A stretch of 64,000 bases of DNA from Paenibacillus dendrobii (GTDB lineage: Bacteria > Bacillota > Bacilli > Paenibacillales > Paenibacillaceae): assembly GCF_009807035.1 (NCBI RefSeq), contig NZ_WUBI01000003.1, positions 124,001 through 188,000 of the forward strand, in the 5' to 3' direction. The translations under genes were made by a program, and so were the position numbers. Positions 25,655 to 32,886 of this stretch are shown here, piece by piece. The notes below the pieces were generated by a model, which saw only the letters and a list, made by a program, of their open reading frames with translations, was not told the DNA's origin and did no database searches. Position 1 is the first letter of the stretch, and each line of letters begins with the position of its first letter.

Positions 25655-25819
25655 ATACGTTCACCTCCTTATCGTTTGGGCTCGGGGCAAGTTAACGTGT
25701 AAGCAGGTTCCCAAAGGAATGTCTCCCTTCAAAAAAATCTTGGTGCATTTGTTAATTGCTTCCTGTAAAAAGAGTAACACAGCTTCTGACATGCTTCACC
25801 GAATACCCTATTAGGGATC

Positions 25820-25872
25820 ACCACAAATCCGTTGCGGCTTACATTGCGGATACGAAAACCATCGCGTTGCGG
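25820..25872. promoter_or_regulatory. ComA-box-like composite element upstream of the RiPP precursors
   Basis: On the plus strand, CCACAAATCCGTTGCGG (25821-25837) contains an imperfect inverted pair CCACAA/TTGCGG. TTGCGG follows again at 25844-25849 and 25867-25872. Starts of the three TTGCGG copies are 0, +12 and +35; the comX region shows 0, +12 and +34. If the spacing to the comX promoter is copied, a weak -10-like TACTCT would lie at 25776-25771 on the minus strand, giving a leader of about 110 bases before precursor 3. A perfect CCCTA-T-TAGGG palindrome lies at 25806-25816. This 325-bp gap (25655-25979) holds no gene. Control by ComA is inferred. Confidence 0.6.
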
Positions 25873-25917
25873 TACTCAGGAAGGAGAAAAATCGGTTTTT
25901 TTTGGTTCAAATGCAGG

Positions 25918-25946
25918 GTTTCAAGCCAATATAACTGGTCTATAAT
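25918..25946 (+). promoter_or_regulatory. Promoter of the 25980 membrane protein gene
   Basis: A perfect TATAAT at 25941-25946 has only a weak -35 (GTTTCA, 25918-25923) 17 bp before it. It lies 33 bp from the start codon and diverges from the RiPP cluster. Confidence 0.5.
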
Positions 25947-25979
25947 GGTTACTGAACCAGATGTAAGGGAGGCAGGAAT

Positions 25980-26561
25980 ATGAAGGAACGGACATCATCA
26001 GGGGGAACATTATGGACAACGGAGTTTTTGAACAAGAGGGTTTGCGGGGCATGGCTGATCTGGGTGGCGCTGGTGATCTTCGCAGGCCTGATGGCAGGCG
26101 GAGATCAGCTGATCCTGATGCCGGTCTTCTCTTTTGGATACGTGATCGGAATCTTTGGCATTCTCGGCAATAAAATGGTGAACCGCAAGCTGTCTTATGG
26201 CAAACCAAGCCGTCTGCAAAACCGTATGCTGCTCTTTTCCATCATTTTGATGTTTGTACTCATGGTGCTGATCGGCGGACCCCATTTCGGCGACGGCAAT
26301 TACCGCTTGATCTGGTTGGGCGCTTTTCTTGCGATCGGTCTGCATTTTATCCCGATGGCATGGGTGCATGGGCCGGCCATGCTCGTGATTGCCGTGCTGC
26401 TCACCGCGGATGCTCTATACGGAATGCTCGATGAAGGTGTCAGCTTCCATCTGATCGCATATATCGATATCGGCATCAAGCTTGTCTTCGGTATTTATCT
26501 GCTTCTCTCGGGCAAACCGGCATATGCTGAAATGCGGCATGAATCGCCGGCAGCCAATTAA
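25980..26561 (+). CDS. Uncharacterised membrane protein (DUF6609-like)
   Basis: A 193-residue protein with about six transmembrane helices (first GAWLIWVALVIFAGLMAGG near 24-42, last near 165-180) and a short hydrophilic tail. It resembles small integral membrane proteins annotated as DUF6609 in Bacillales, but I cannot assign a role. The ATG follows AAGGGAGGCAGGAAT. It is divergent from the RiPP precursors and shares their control region, so co-regulation or a part in resistance is possible but not shown. Confidence 0.75.
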   Translation: MKERTSSGGTLWTTEFLNKRVCGAWLIWVALVIFAGLMAGGDQLILMPVFSFGYVIGIFGILGNKMVNRKLSYGKPSRLQNRMLLFSIILMFVLMVLIGGPHFGDGNYRLIWLGAFLAIGLHFIPMAWVHGPAMLVIAVLLTADALYGMLDEGVSFHLIAYIDIGIKLVFGIYLLLSGKPAYAEMRHESPAAN

Positions 26562-26567
26562 TACGGC

Positions 26568-26615
26568 AAAAGGGATTTCCCGTCGTCTAAAAGACGCCTG
26601 GAAATCCCTTTTTTT
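26568..26615 (+). terminator. Rho-independent terminator
   Basis: AAGGGATTTCC (26570-26580) and GGAAATCCCTT (26600-26610) form the stem, with an inner GTCGTCTAAAAGAC helper hairpin, followed by a T-tract. It ends the membrane protein gene stopping at 26561. Confidence 0.85.
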
Positions 26616-26632
26616 CAGCCGAAAACTCGGCG

Positions 26633-26659
26633 TTGCCACAAACGTATGTTTGGTAAAAT
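26633..26659 (+). promoter_or_regulatory. Candidate promoter with embedded palindrome
   Basis: TTGCCA (26633-26638) and TAAAAT (26654-26659) are 15 bp apart. The spacer holds a perfect CAAAC-GTAT-GTTTG inverted repeat (26639-26652), a likely operator of an unknown regulator. The 26730 gene starts 70 bp downstream. Confidence 0.4.
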
Positions 26660-26729
26660 ATATGAAGGTCAACTCGTACATTATTAGAGCTAATGTCATT
26701 ATTAGCCACAAAAGACTGGAGGAATCGCT

Positions 26730-27047
26730 ATGAACACGATAACCTATCCATCCGCATGCTCCGCCGCAGCCCATGGCGAATGGAGCTCCCGTCTGCCGGA
26801 ACAAATCAGGAAAGCCGCCATCCTGCTGATGGAAACCGACACCAACTCGCAGTATTTTTACAAGCTGTGTGCAGATGAAGATCTATTTCAGCTGCTGCTC
26901 ATCGAACAAAATGCAGTCGAGCGTTACACCGTGTGCCACTGCTTTTCTACGGATCGCTGGGACTCAGGCTATGCCTATGAAAGTCTGCCGCTCTCCAGCA
27001 TCCAACAACTCTCCAAAATGGCGGAGGAGCTGAACATTACTTCTTAA
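26730..27047 (+). CDS. Hypothetical protein, 105 residues
   Basis: A soluble 105-residue protein of unknown family. It has no signal peptide or membrane helix; Cys residues sit at positions 10, 47 and 70. The strong site TGGAGGAATCGCT before the ATG, its own promoter candidate and normal codon use argue that it is real. Its last 11 bp overlap the end of the convergent small gene at 27037-27204. Confidence 0.6.
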   Translation: MNTITYPSACSAAAHGEWSSRLPEQIRKAAILLMETDTNSQYFYKLCADEDLFQLLLIEQNAVERYTVCHCFSTDRWDSGYAYESLPLSSIQQLSKMAEELNITS

Positions 27048-27204
27048 CGTCCTTCTCGGCTTTCACACGCGCATACTCCTCTTCAATGGTCCTCGAAAGA
27101 AGCTCGGTAGCGGTCATGTTTAATTTCTTGGCCGTGTCTGCCAGCATCTGCTTGATATACACCGGAACATCATAATGAAATTTCACTTTATTGCCGTATG
27201 CCAT
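27037..27204 (-). CDS. Small ribbon-helix-helix-like protein, 55 residues
   Basis: A short gene: MAYGNKVKFHYDVPVYIKQM and on to KLNMTATELLSRTIEEEYAR. A beta-strand-like start followed by two helices with a TATELL turn is the shape of CopG/Arc-type ribbon-helix-helix DNA-binding proteins, which act as dimers and often as antitoxins or autoregulators. It starts 3 bp after the stop of the 27208 gene, whose C-terminal 45 residues are a paralogue of it. The site GGGGAGGAAGG lies inside the end of that gene. No partner toxin is visible. Confidence 0.65.
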   Translation of the reverse strand: MAYGNKVKFHYDVPVYIKQMLADTAKKLNMTATELLSRTIEEEYARVKAEKDVKK

Positions 27205-27207
27205 GAT

Positions 27208-27582
27208 TTAGCCTTCCTCCCCAAACACGCTCTGATGCTTTCTTTCAATGAGACGAATGAGCAGCTGGGTCGCAGACATCTCCTGCAATTCAGCGGCTTC
27301 GATGAGCTTTTCTTTGATATCCGGCTGAAATTCATAAGGCAGCTTGATCCGGGGTTCGCTTAAATGACCGCTCATGCCCTTCTCAATCTCGATCGCATCC
27401 CGAATTAGGTTGTCCAGACTATCCTTCTGCCTAGGCTCGCGCCCATATTTGACCAGTACTCGCAGCAGATAGGCCCGCAGCGAAGCTTGGTCTTCTTCCG
27501 CGATTTCCATGTGCATTTTCCCATTCGGAAACGTTAAATCGCAATCGACGGTATATCCAAATAAATTGAGACCATATTTCAT
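27208..27582 (-). CDS. Protein with C-terminal ribbon-helix-helix-like domain
   Basis: A 124-residue protein. The first ~75 residues (MKYGLNLFGYTVDCDLTFPN) are of unknown fold; the last 45 (IKLPYEFQPDIKEKLIEAA then EMSATQLLIRLIERK) match the neighbouring 55-residue protein in spacing and in the key SATQLL/TATELL turn. The ATG at 27582 follows GAGGAGATTTAGA; a longer frame to 27780 covers the promoter and terminator and is not used. It forms a two-gene unit with 27037-27204. A DNA-binding role is inferred; the shared TTGCGT promoter motif nearby may be its target. Confidence 0.65.
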   Translation of the reverse strand: MKYGLNLFGYTVDCDLTFPNGKMHMEIAEEDQASLRAYLLRVLVKYGREPRQKDSLDNLIRDAIEIEKGMSGHLSEPRIKLPYEFQPDIKEKLIEAAELQEMSATQLLIRLIERKHQSVFGEEG

Positions 27583-27607
27583 TCTAAATCTCCTCGCTTC
27601 CGGTTGT

Positions 27608-27636
27608 ATTATAGTATGCATTGTATCGTTACGCAA
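27608..27636 (-). promoter_or_regulatory. Promoter of the ribbon-helix-helix pair (TATATTGCGT type)
   Basis: On the minus strand, TTGCGT (27636-27631) and TATAAT (27613-27608) are 17 bp apart. TATA precedes the -35 box and AACG follows it, the same arrangement as at the two promoters of the DUF4127 gene. Confidence 0.65.
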
Positions 27637-27718
27637 TATACTAATCCGGATGAAAGTAAACCGTGCGGTCCATTGAAGATGAAGATCCTTTACATGGCTC
27701 CTACGAATACTAGTCCAT

Positions 27719-27762
27719 AAAAAAAGAGCAGCCCGCCGATTGAGCAAGGGCTGCCCTTTTTT
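27719..27762 (-). terminator. Terminator after the DUF4127 gene
   Basis: Read leftward, GGGCAGCCC (27756-27748) and GGGCTGCTC (27734-27726) form a stem with a 13-base loop, then seven Ts. It lies 17 bp after the stop codon. Confidence 0.85.
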
Positions 27763-27779
27763 GAATGCATCATGATTCA

Positions 27780-29474
27780 TTAGTGCAATGTCACACTTGG
27801 TCTTAGCGTAATTTCAAAAGCACGGTCCCAGATAAAATCCGGATTGTCGAAATCCAGGGCGGCGTTGGCATATTTCGAATATGTCCAGCCATGCTTCTTG
27901 ATCTGCCGGATGCTGCGTGACGTGCCCAGCAGGAAAGCGTTCCGCTGCGCAAGCGTCCCCGTATTGGTCTGCATCCGTTCACGCAGAAGTTGGACCAGCA
28001 CTTCATAATCTGCCGGCGTGTTGAAAAGTCGCATGTTCTGGTCGGCATACGGAACATTGGTAAACAGAGCATGTGCTCTTGAATAAGTCCGGATTTCCGC
28101 AATAGTTAACTTTTTATAGTAGTAATCCTTCAGGAACCGCTTGAACAGCAGCGAGCCATGAGCATTAACGGCGTCAGCAAGGGCATGAGGACGATTCTCC
28201 GTTACCAAGAAGGCATATCGGGACTGAGCCATCCCCAGCGCAAGCCCGATCTTATTCCCTGCCGTATTCCAGCCGCTGTATCCAAGGAGCCCCCCTGTTG
28301 ATTGGCTGTTCAGCAATGCCTGCGTGACCGTTTCATCCGCCGCACCGCCCCCGACGAAGTCGATCACAATCGTTGGCACATGATTCGCGTCGTTGGCTTC
28401 CATATGGCTTACGGCATCTGCAGCCTGGCTGGCGCTTGTAATCCCGACGATTTCCGCGTCACACGGGCCGGAGGTGACAAAGCGTCCGCCGATCATTTCC
28501 ACATGGTGCTGGATATTCTCATGCACGCTCATATATTCATAAGGATTGATAATCGTCGAGCCGTCAGGTCCAAAGTATTTCACCCTATATCTCGGCTTGG
28601 AGCCGCAGCGGTGCAGATGGCTTGCCATCCGCCCCATTAGGGAATATCCCAGTCCGTCCGCATCCGGGAGAATAATCACTTTACCTGGATTCTGACCGTC
28701 ATTGCCGCCCAGATGGTCATTCACATACCCTTCCAGGAAAGCAATTTCATTCGCCTGCACGCCCTGCGTATAAGAATCATCGACGCCGATCGCTAGAAAA
28801 TCAATGTATCCCGCATGAAGCAGCTGATCCAGAACATAATGATTCGTTTTGAATTTGTGGCGCCGGGCATTGTAATACTGTTCTTTATCAAAATGAACCG
28901 GGACGCCGAAGTTCGTGCCGTCGGGCTTGATGTCATACCCTGCCATGATGGCTTCAAAATCCGTTGCCGTAAGTCTCGGCTGTTGTGCAAAGGCACGTGC
29001 CTCATCGTAGGCTGCCTGGGTCAAACCTTCTACAAAGACAGTCGTCGCCAAACGCATAATGGTATCCAGCACATACACGGGCTTATGGGGACAAGACTGC
29101 TTGATTTGGCGAATGACGTCCAACAATCCGGTTGTCGCCGGGTCATAATCGGGGTAAGTCCCTCCCCCGCTGGTCCGGAAACGTCTGCTTCCAATCAAGC
29201 CCCCGTAAGCGAGCATATCCGTGGAGATGATGAATCCGTCTGCTTCAGACATATGATCCACAATAAACTGGCGAATGTTCGAGGTATTTCCAAAGACCGG
29301 GGCAAAGGTAGACGTAAGTGTCGTTCCCGTGGAAGTCGCCTGCGTATCTAAACGGTTTTTCACATCCTCGGCAGCAGGAACAATGACTTGGATGCCGGCA
29401 GCTTTCCCCTGCACGACAACATCATCCAAATTCACCGGACGATCGTCCAGTGGTACATACAGAACTTTTTTCAT
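27780..29474 (-). CDS. DUF4127 family protein
   Basis: A 564-residue cytoplasmic protein opening with MKKVLYVPLDDRPVN, the signature of the DUF4127 family, widespread in Firmicutes and of unknown biochemical role. Further family-like blocks are FIISTDMLAYGGLIGSRR (about 85-105), LDTIMRLATT and IDFLAIGVDDSYTQG, and a late LVTENRPHALADAV. The conserved acidic and Arg residues suggest a hydrolase- or ligase-like active site, but this is inference. The ATG at 29474 follows AAAAGGAGAGATTTTT. Two TTGCGT promoters precede it, and a terminator follows, so it is its own transcript. Confidence 0.85.
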   Translation of the reverse strand: MKKVLYVPLDDRPVNLDDVVVQGKAAGIQVIVPAAEDVKNRLDTQATSTGTTLTSTFAPVFGNTSNIRQFIVDHMSEADGFIISTDMLAYGGLIGSRRFRTSGGGTYPDYDPATTGLLDVIRQIKQSCPHKPVYVLDTIMRLATTVFVEGLTQAAYDEARAFAQQPRLTATDFEAIMAGYDIKPDGTNFGVPVHFDKEQYYNARRHKFKTNHYVLDQLLHAGYIDFLAIGVDDSYTQGVQANEIAFLEGYVNDHLGGNDGQNPGKVIILPDADGLGYSLMGRMASHLHRCGSKPRYRVKYFGPDGSTIINPYEYMSVHENIQHHVEMIGGRFVTSGPCDAEIVGITSASQAADAVSHMEANDANHVPTIVIDFVGGGAADETVTQALLNSQSTGGLLGYSGWNTAGNKIGLALGMAQSRYAFLVTENRPHALADAVNAHGSLLFKRFLKDYYYKKLTIAEIRTYSRAHALFTNVPYADQNMRLFNTPADYEVLVQLLRERMQTNTGTLAQRNAFLLGTSRSIRQIKKHGWTYSKYANAALDFDNPDFIWDRAFEITLRPSVTLH

Positions 29475-29497
29475 AAAAATCTCTCCTTTTCAGATGG

Positions 29498-29524
29498 AAT
29501 ATAATATACCGTTACGTAACGCAA
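29498..29524 (-). promoter_or_regulatory. Proximal DUF4127 promoter (TATATTGCGT type)
   Basis: On the minus strand, TTGCGT (29524-29519) and TATATT (29503-29498) are 15 bp apart. A perfect GTTACGTAAC palindrome (29511-29520) overlaps the -35 box, an operator-like arrangement. Confidence 0.5.
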
Positions 29525-29659
29525 TATAATAAATCAAAAAATGAATGCATTCAAACATGTAAGATGCCTATTTCGACGGGATGCATCACACAGATTTCCG
29601 GACATCTGGTATCGCAAAACGTGAAGGTTCAGGCAATATTTGGTATCCTTCTTGAAAAC

Positions 29660-29688
29660 ATAATATCATACACCGTAACCATACGCAA
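29660..29688 (-). promoter_or_regulatory. Distal DUF4127 promoter (TATATTGCGT type)
   Basis: On the minus strand, TTGCGT (29688-29683) and TATTAT (29665-29660) are 17 bp apart, with TATA before and GGTTACGG after the -35 box. It is the third copy of the same promoter type. The 361-bp gap 29475-29835 otherwise holds only this, the proximal promoter and one terminator. Confidence 0.5.
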
Positions 29689-29724
29689 TATAAAAATAAG
29701 AACTTACGTTCTCATTTTTTCCAT

Positions 29725-29766
29725 TAAAAAACCCACTGCTGTTCTTTTACAAGCCGTTGCAGTGGG
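29725..29766 (-). terminator. Terminator after the ABC-2 permease gene
   Basis: Read leftward, CCCACTGC (29766-29759) and GCAGTGGG (29739-29732) form a stem followed by TTTTTTAATGG. Confidence 0.85.
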
Positions 29767-29835
29767 CAAAAGGATGCTACCTATGAAATCGAAATGATTA
29801 TGTGGAGCCCGCCGATATATTTCAAACGCATTTCC

Positions 29836-31053
29836 TTACACGCCGCTAGGCTGGGTTACATCTGCAGCCACCTGCTGCTTGGGCTTAGATTGTTTCAGGA
29901 CCGAACATAGCGTCAATACAAGACCGACAGCTCCAAGAATACCCAAGGTCCATTCCGGATCACTCAGATTGAAACCTTGGCGGAAATAGAATAAATCTCG
30001 CAGCCCTTCAACAGAAAACCGCAACGGGATCCAAGAATACAGCCAATTCTGGCTAAACTGGGGCAGCAGTTCTGCCGGCAGTGTCAGAATGGGCAGCCCG
30101 AAAAAGAATACCAGAATAAACAACGGCATTCCGGCAAATCCCAGCCAACTGACCACGGCCGTCTGGATCAGGAAAAACATAAAACCCGCGAAGAACAGGA
30201 ACAATCCGATATCGGTATAATCCGGAATGGACAATCCAAGCCAACCTCCTGTAATCAGAAGTATGCTTAGAGATGCTATCGCTGTGGTGACAGCTCCCAT
30301 AAGAATTTGAGAGAATCGGATGCTTAACCGGTGCAGGCTGCTGCCCGACTGCGTTGCTTTGCCTGCCGCCATAAAGAGCATGATGGTGGAGATCATCGCT
30401 CCGAACCAGACTAGTTGCGTTAATACGACAGGCGCATTGCCATTCGAGCTATGACTGCCTACCGCGTTAATATTTTGGGTATGGATGACAATAGGATTGG
30501 CAAATGCCTTAGCTTGGTCAACGTTCAAGGTCCCGCCCTTCTGATCCAGTTGACCCAACATCTGATCTCTGATTTGGCTGCTTGCCCCGGTAAGCATTTG
30601 GGATAATATCTGGTTGACCATATTGGCCCCCGTATAATTCATCCCCTGGTTCACATATACCGTAATTTCCGGATTATGCGGCTGCGGAGACATCAAGCTG
30701 GACAGCTTCTCCGTAAAGTCCGCAGGAATCATGACGGCCGCATAAGCTTTCTCGTGATTCATGGCATCCAGAGCATCTTTCTCCGTTTTCACGTTGTCCC
30801 ACAGTAGCGGAGCGGGATCTTCACCGTTCTGCGGTTTGAAGCTGGTCACTTTGTCTCCGATCAGCTTCCCATAATTCATTTGCTGTCCGTTAGGAAGCTT
30901 TGCACCTTGATCATTTTGGATCAGGATAACCGGCATTTCCTTTGGCACCGGATTAACGGATGAGCCAAGCTGGGCAACGCCAAGCAGCAGCATGACGGCA
31001 AACACCAGAATAACGGCCAAATATGGATGCTTTTGACTAAAAAAATGTTTCAT
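29836..31053 (-). CDS. YhgE/ABC-2-like membrane protein
   Basis: A 405-residue membrane protein: a first helix (about 13-32), an outer domain of some 180 residues (LIQNDQGAKLPNGQQMNYG onward) and five helices in the C-terminal half. This is the ABC-2/YhgE (Pip-like, DUF3533) layout of exporters of lipophilic compounds. The ATG at 31053 has AAGGAG eight bases before it; a frame from 31125 would start inside the TetR gene. The TetR gene 60 bp upstream on the same strand very likely controls it. No ATPase is encoded nearby. Confidence 0.82.
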   Translation of the reverse strand: MKHFFSQKHPYLAVILVFAVMLLLGVAQLGSSVNPVPKEMPVILIQNDQGAKLPNGQQMNYGKLIGDKVTSFKPQNGEDPAPLLWDNVKTEKDALDAMNHEKAYAAVMIPADFTEKLSSLMSPQPHNPEITVYVNQGMNYTGANMVNQILSQMLTGASSQIRDQMLGQLDQKGGTLNVDQAKAFANPIVIHTQNINAVGSHSSNGNAPVVLTQLVWFGAMISTIMLFMAAGKATQSGSSLHRLSIRFSQILMGAVTTAIASLSILLITGGWLGLSIPDYTDIGLFLFFAGFMFFLIQTAVVSWLGFAGMPLFILVFFFGLPILTLPAELLPQFSQNWLYSWIPLRFSVEGLRDLFYFRQGFNLSDPEWTLGILGAVGLVLTLCSVLKQSKPKQQVAADVTQPSGV

Positions 31054-31112
31054 AATCATCACTCCTTCATTTTCACTAAACGCTCGGTGAACAAAACTGC
31101 AAAAAAAAGAGA

Positions 31113-31736
31113 TCACGGACGCCAAAGGCCGACGGTGAAGTGAACCATTTTGCGCAGGTACGTCTCTAGATCCATCTGCATCACTTTAATAAAGGACACT
31201 TCCTTAAATATGGTCGTTATCCCCACTGACATGATTTGATAGGCTGCAAGCCTGTAATCCATCTCCTTGATTTCCCCGGCCTTTCCGCGTTTTTCCAAAA
31301 TTTCGGCTAATGCCTGGTGACGCTGCTGGATCATCTCTGACATAAAATCCTTTTGGTCGGACAAAATGGTCGCAGAATCCCGGAACATGATCTGAATAAA
31401 ATCCCTATCCCCTGTCATTGTCCTTACCATACCTAAAATAAACAGATAAAGCCCCTCTTCCAGCGGTAAATCAGGATGGATGGATGCAATCAGCCGGTCC
31501 ATGCTGGCCATTCTCTCTCCCTGGGATTCATGAAAGATCGTCTCCAGAATTTCCTGTTTTCCCCCGGGAAAATAATGATACAAAAGCCCGTCCGTAATGC
31601 CGACATGCTTATTGATCGTACGAACAGAAGTGCCATGAAAACCGTGAAGAGCGAACAGTTCTTTTGCTCCTTGCAGAATTTGTTTTTTTCTTTCTTCTGC
31701 TTGAAGATCACGTGATGTCTTTGAAATTCGCTTCAA
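31113..31736 (-). CDS. TetR-family transcriptional regulator
   Basis: A 207-residue regulator with the DNA-binding domain at about residues 12-60 (KKQILQGAKELFALHGFHGT ... ITDGLLYHYFPGGKQEIL). The start is set at a TTG (31736) because AAAAGGGGG lies eight bases before it; the in-frame GTG at 31745 is too close to that site. It leads a two-gene unit with the YhgE-like permease. A near-perfect palindrome overlaps its -10 region, so autorepression is likely. Confidence 0.87.
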   Translation of the reverse strand: MKRISKTSRDLQAEERKKQILQGAKELFALHGFHGTSVRTINKHVGITDGLLYHYFPGGKQEILETIFHESQGERMASMDRLIASIHPDLPLEEGLYLFILGMVRTMTGDRDFIQIMFRDSATILSDQKDFMSEMIQQRHQALAEILEKRGKAGEIKEMDYRLAAYQIMSVGITTIFKEVSFIKVMQMDLETYLRKMVHFTVGLWRP

Positions 31737-31755
31737 CGGTAACACCCCCTTTTCA

Positions 31756-31771
31756 TTATACGATCGTTTAA
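31756..31771. promoter_or_regulatory. Candidate TetR operator over the -10 box
   Basis: TTATACGATCGTTTAA is a 16-bp palindrome with one mismatched pair around ACGATCGT. On the minus strand it includes TATAAT, so a bound repressor would block the TetR-permease promoter. Confidence 0.6.
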
Positions 31772-31910
31772 CGAAATAATACGTGGTTTTTTATCATAAG
31801 TCAAATACCGTCGCGGCGTGATGATCCATATGGTATTTCTTGGCGGCGCCAGGTAAGATGAAAGTAAAACATATAGAAATGAGGGGGAAACCATTCGTAG
31901 CTGGCTAAAA

Positions 31911-32591
31911 ATGGTTCTGGTCGTCTTTCTGACCAGTATTTTAACGCGTTTTCTGCCATTCTCCGCGTTCTTCCGCAATGTCGATACGCTTGTTCATGAG
32001 CTGTCGCACGGACTGGTTACACTCGTGTTATCGGGGAAGGTCATGGTGATCTATCTGTACAGCAATCAAAGCGGAGTCACGCTCTCGTCTTTTGACGCGA
32101 ACTGGAAGTCGATTCCGATCTCGCTTGCCGGATATATCGGCTCTGCCCTCTTTTCCCTGCTTCTGTTTTTCCTTTATGCCAAAAGACAAGAACGTGCCGG
32201 TCTTATCATCGTCATGGCGCTGGCTGCCATCGCGGCCGTACTTTTCGTACGCAACGGCTATGGCGTCATCTGGTGCGCGGGCTTCGCCATCCTGAGCGCT
32301 CTCGTAGCTTTCATGGCTCCGCCATGGCTGCGCAGCGGCTATTACATCCTGATTGCCTTCATCTGCCTGGTCGAATCCGTTGTCAGTCCATTCGTCATCC
32401 TTTCATTATCGTTGTATCATCCCGGAGCTGCAGGCGACGCGGCCAATTTGGCCCAAGTCACGCATGTGCCTGCACTCTTGTGGTGTCTGGTTTTTGCGGC
32501 TGTCTCCCTTTGGTCCGCCAAGCTTTCGACGTCACTGCTCTTCAAACGGGGCTTCGGTCAACCCAAGACGGCTTCGCGTTTGAACATGTAG
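31911..32591 (+). CDS. M50B-like membrane metalloprotease
   Basis: A 226-residue membrane protein with HELSH (within DTLVHELSHGLVTLVLSG, about residues 28-45), the zinc-binding HExxH motif of peptidase M50B proteins, and five or six further helices. Such proteins may cut membrane substrates; the target is unknown. The ATG at 31911 has no good ribosome site. GAGGGGGAAACC stands before an in-frame ATT at 31893 that would add MRSWLK, a typical N terminus for this group, so initiation at ATT is possible. A terminator follows 60 bp downstream. Confidence 0.75.
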   Translation: MVLVVFLTSILTRFLPFSAFFRNVDTLVHELSHGLVTLVLSGKVMVIYLYSNQSGVTLSSFDANWKSIPISLAGYIGSALFSLLLFFLYAKRQERAGLIIVMALAAIAAVLFVRNGYGVIWCAGFAILSALVAFMAPPWLRSGYYILIAFICLVESVVSPFVILSLSLYHPGAAGDAANLAQVTHVPALLWCLVFAAVSLWSAKLSTSLLFKRGFGQPKTASRLNM

Positions 32592-32652
32592 CTTTAAAAA
32601 CAAGTCTGATTTCAGTCACTGCTCAACATCGATCAATGGAATACCAAGCTTA

Positions 32653-32687
32653 AAGACCTGGAGGAAGCTTTCCTCAGGTCTTTTTTT
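32653..32687 (+). terminator. Rho-independent terminator
   Basis: AAGACCTG-AGGAAGC type stem (32653-32667 with 32668-32682) followed by seven Ts, ending the M50B-like gene. Confidence 0.85.
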
Positions 32688-32805
32688 AATATTAAATTCC
32701 CTTATGAACCGCATAAATCGGTTAGCCAGGTCCGACGGCAACTAGAAATAACATCCATTCTTGCACAACGGAAAACTAGTTAGTCCAATAAAAATATATT
32801 TGCCA

Positions 32806-32832
32806 TTGACAAAAATGTTTACCTAGGGCAAA
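32806..32832 (+). promoter_or_regulatory. mntH promoter with MntR-box-like site
   Basis: TTGACA (32806-32811) is followed by TTTACC-TAG-GGCAAA (32818-32832), close to the TTTGCC...GGCAAA palindrome bound by manganese-sensing MntR. The site covers the spacer and -10 area (CAAAAT), so manganese-dependent repression is expected. The 295-bp gap before mntH has nothing else besides the terminator at 32653-32687. Confidence 0.6.
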
Positions 32833-32886
32833 ATATAGTTAAATAGTCACGAGCGTAAAAAATCAAAACGAATGAAGGGATTTTTT

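Noticed and set aside
26415..26804. A 129-codon minus-strand frame
   Set aside because: It crosses a terminator, a promoter and the ends of two real genes, so it is antisense noise.
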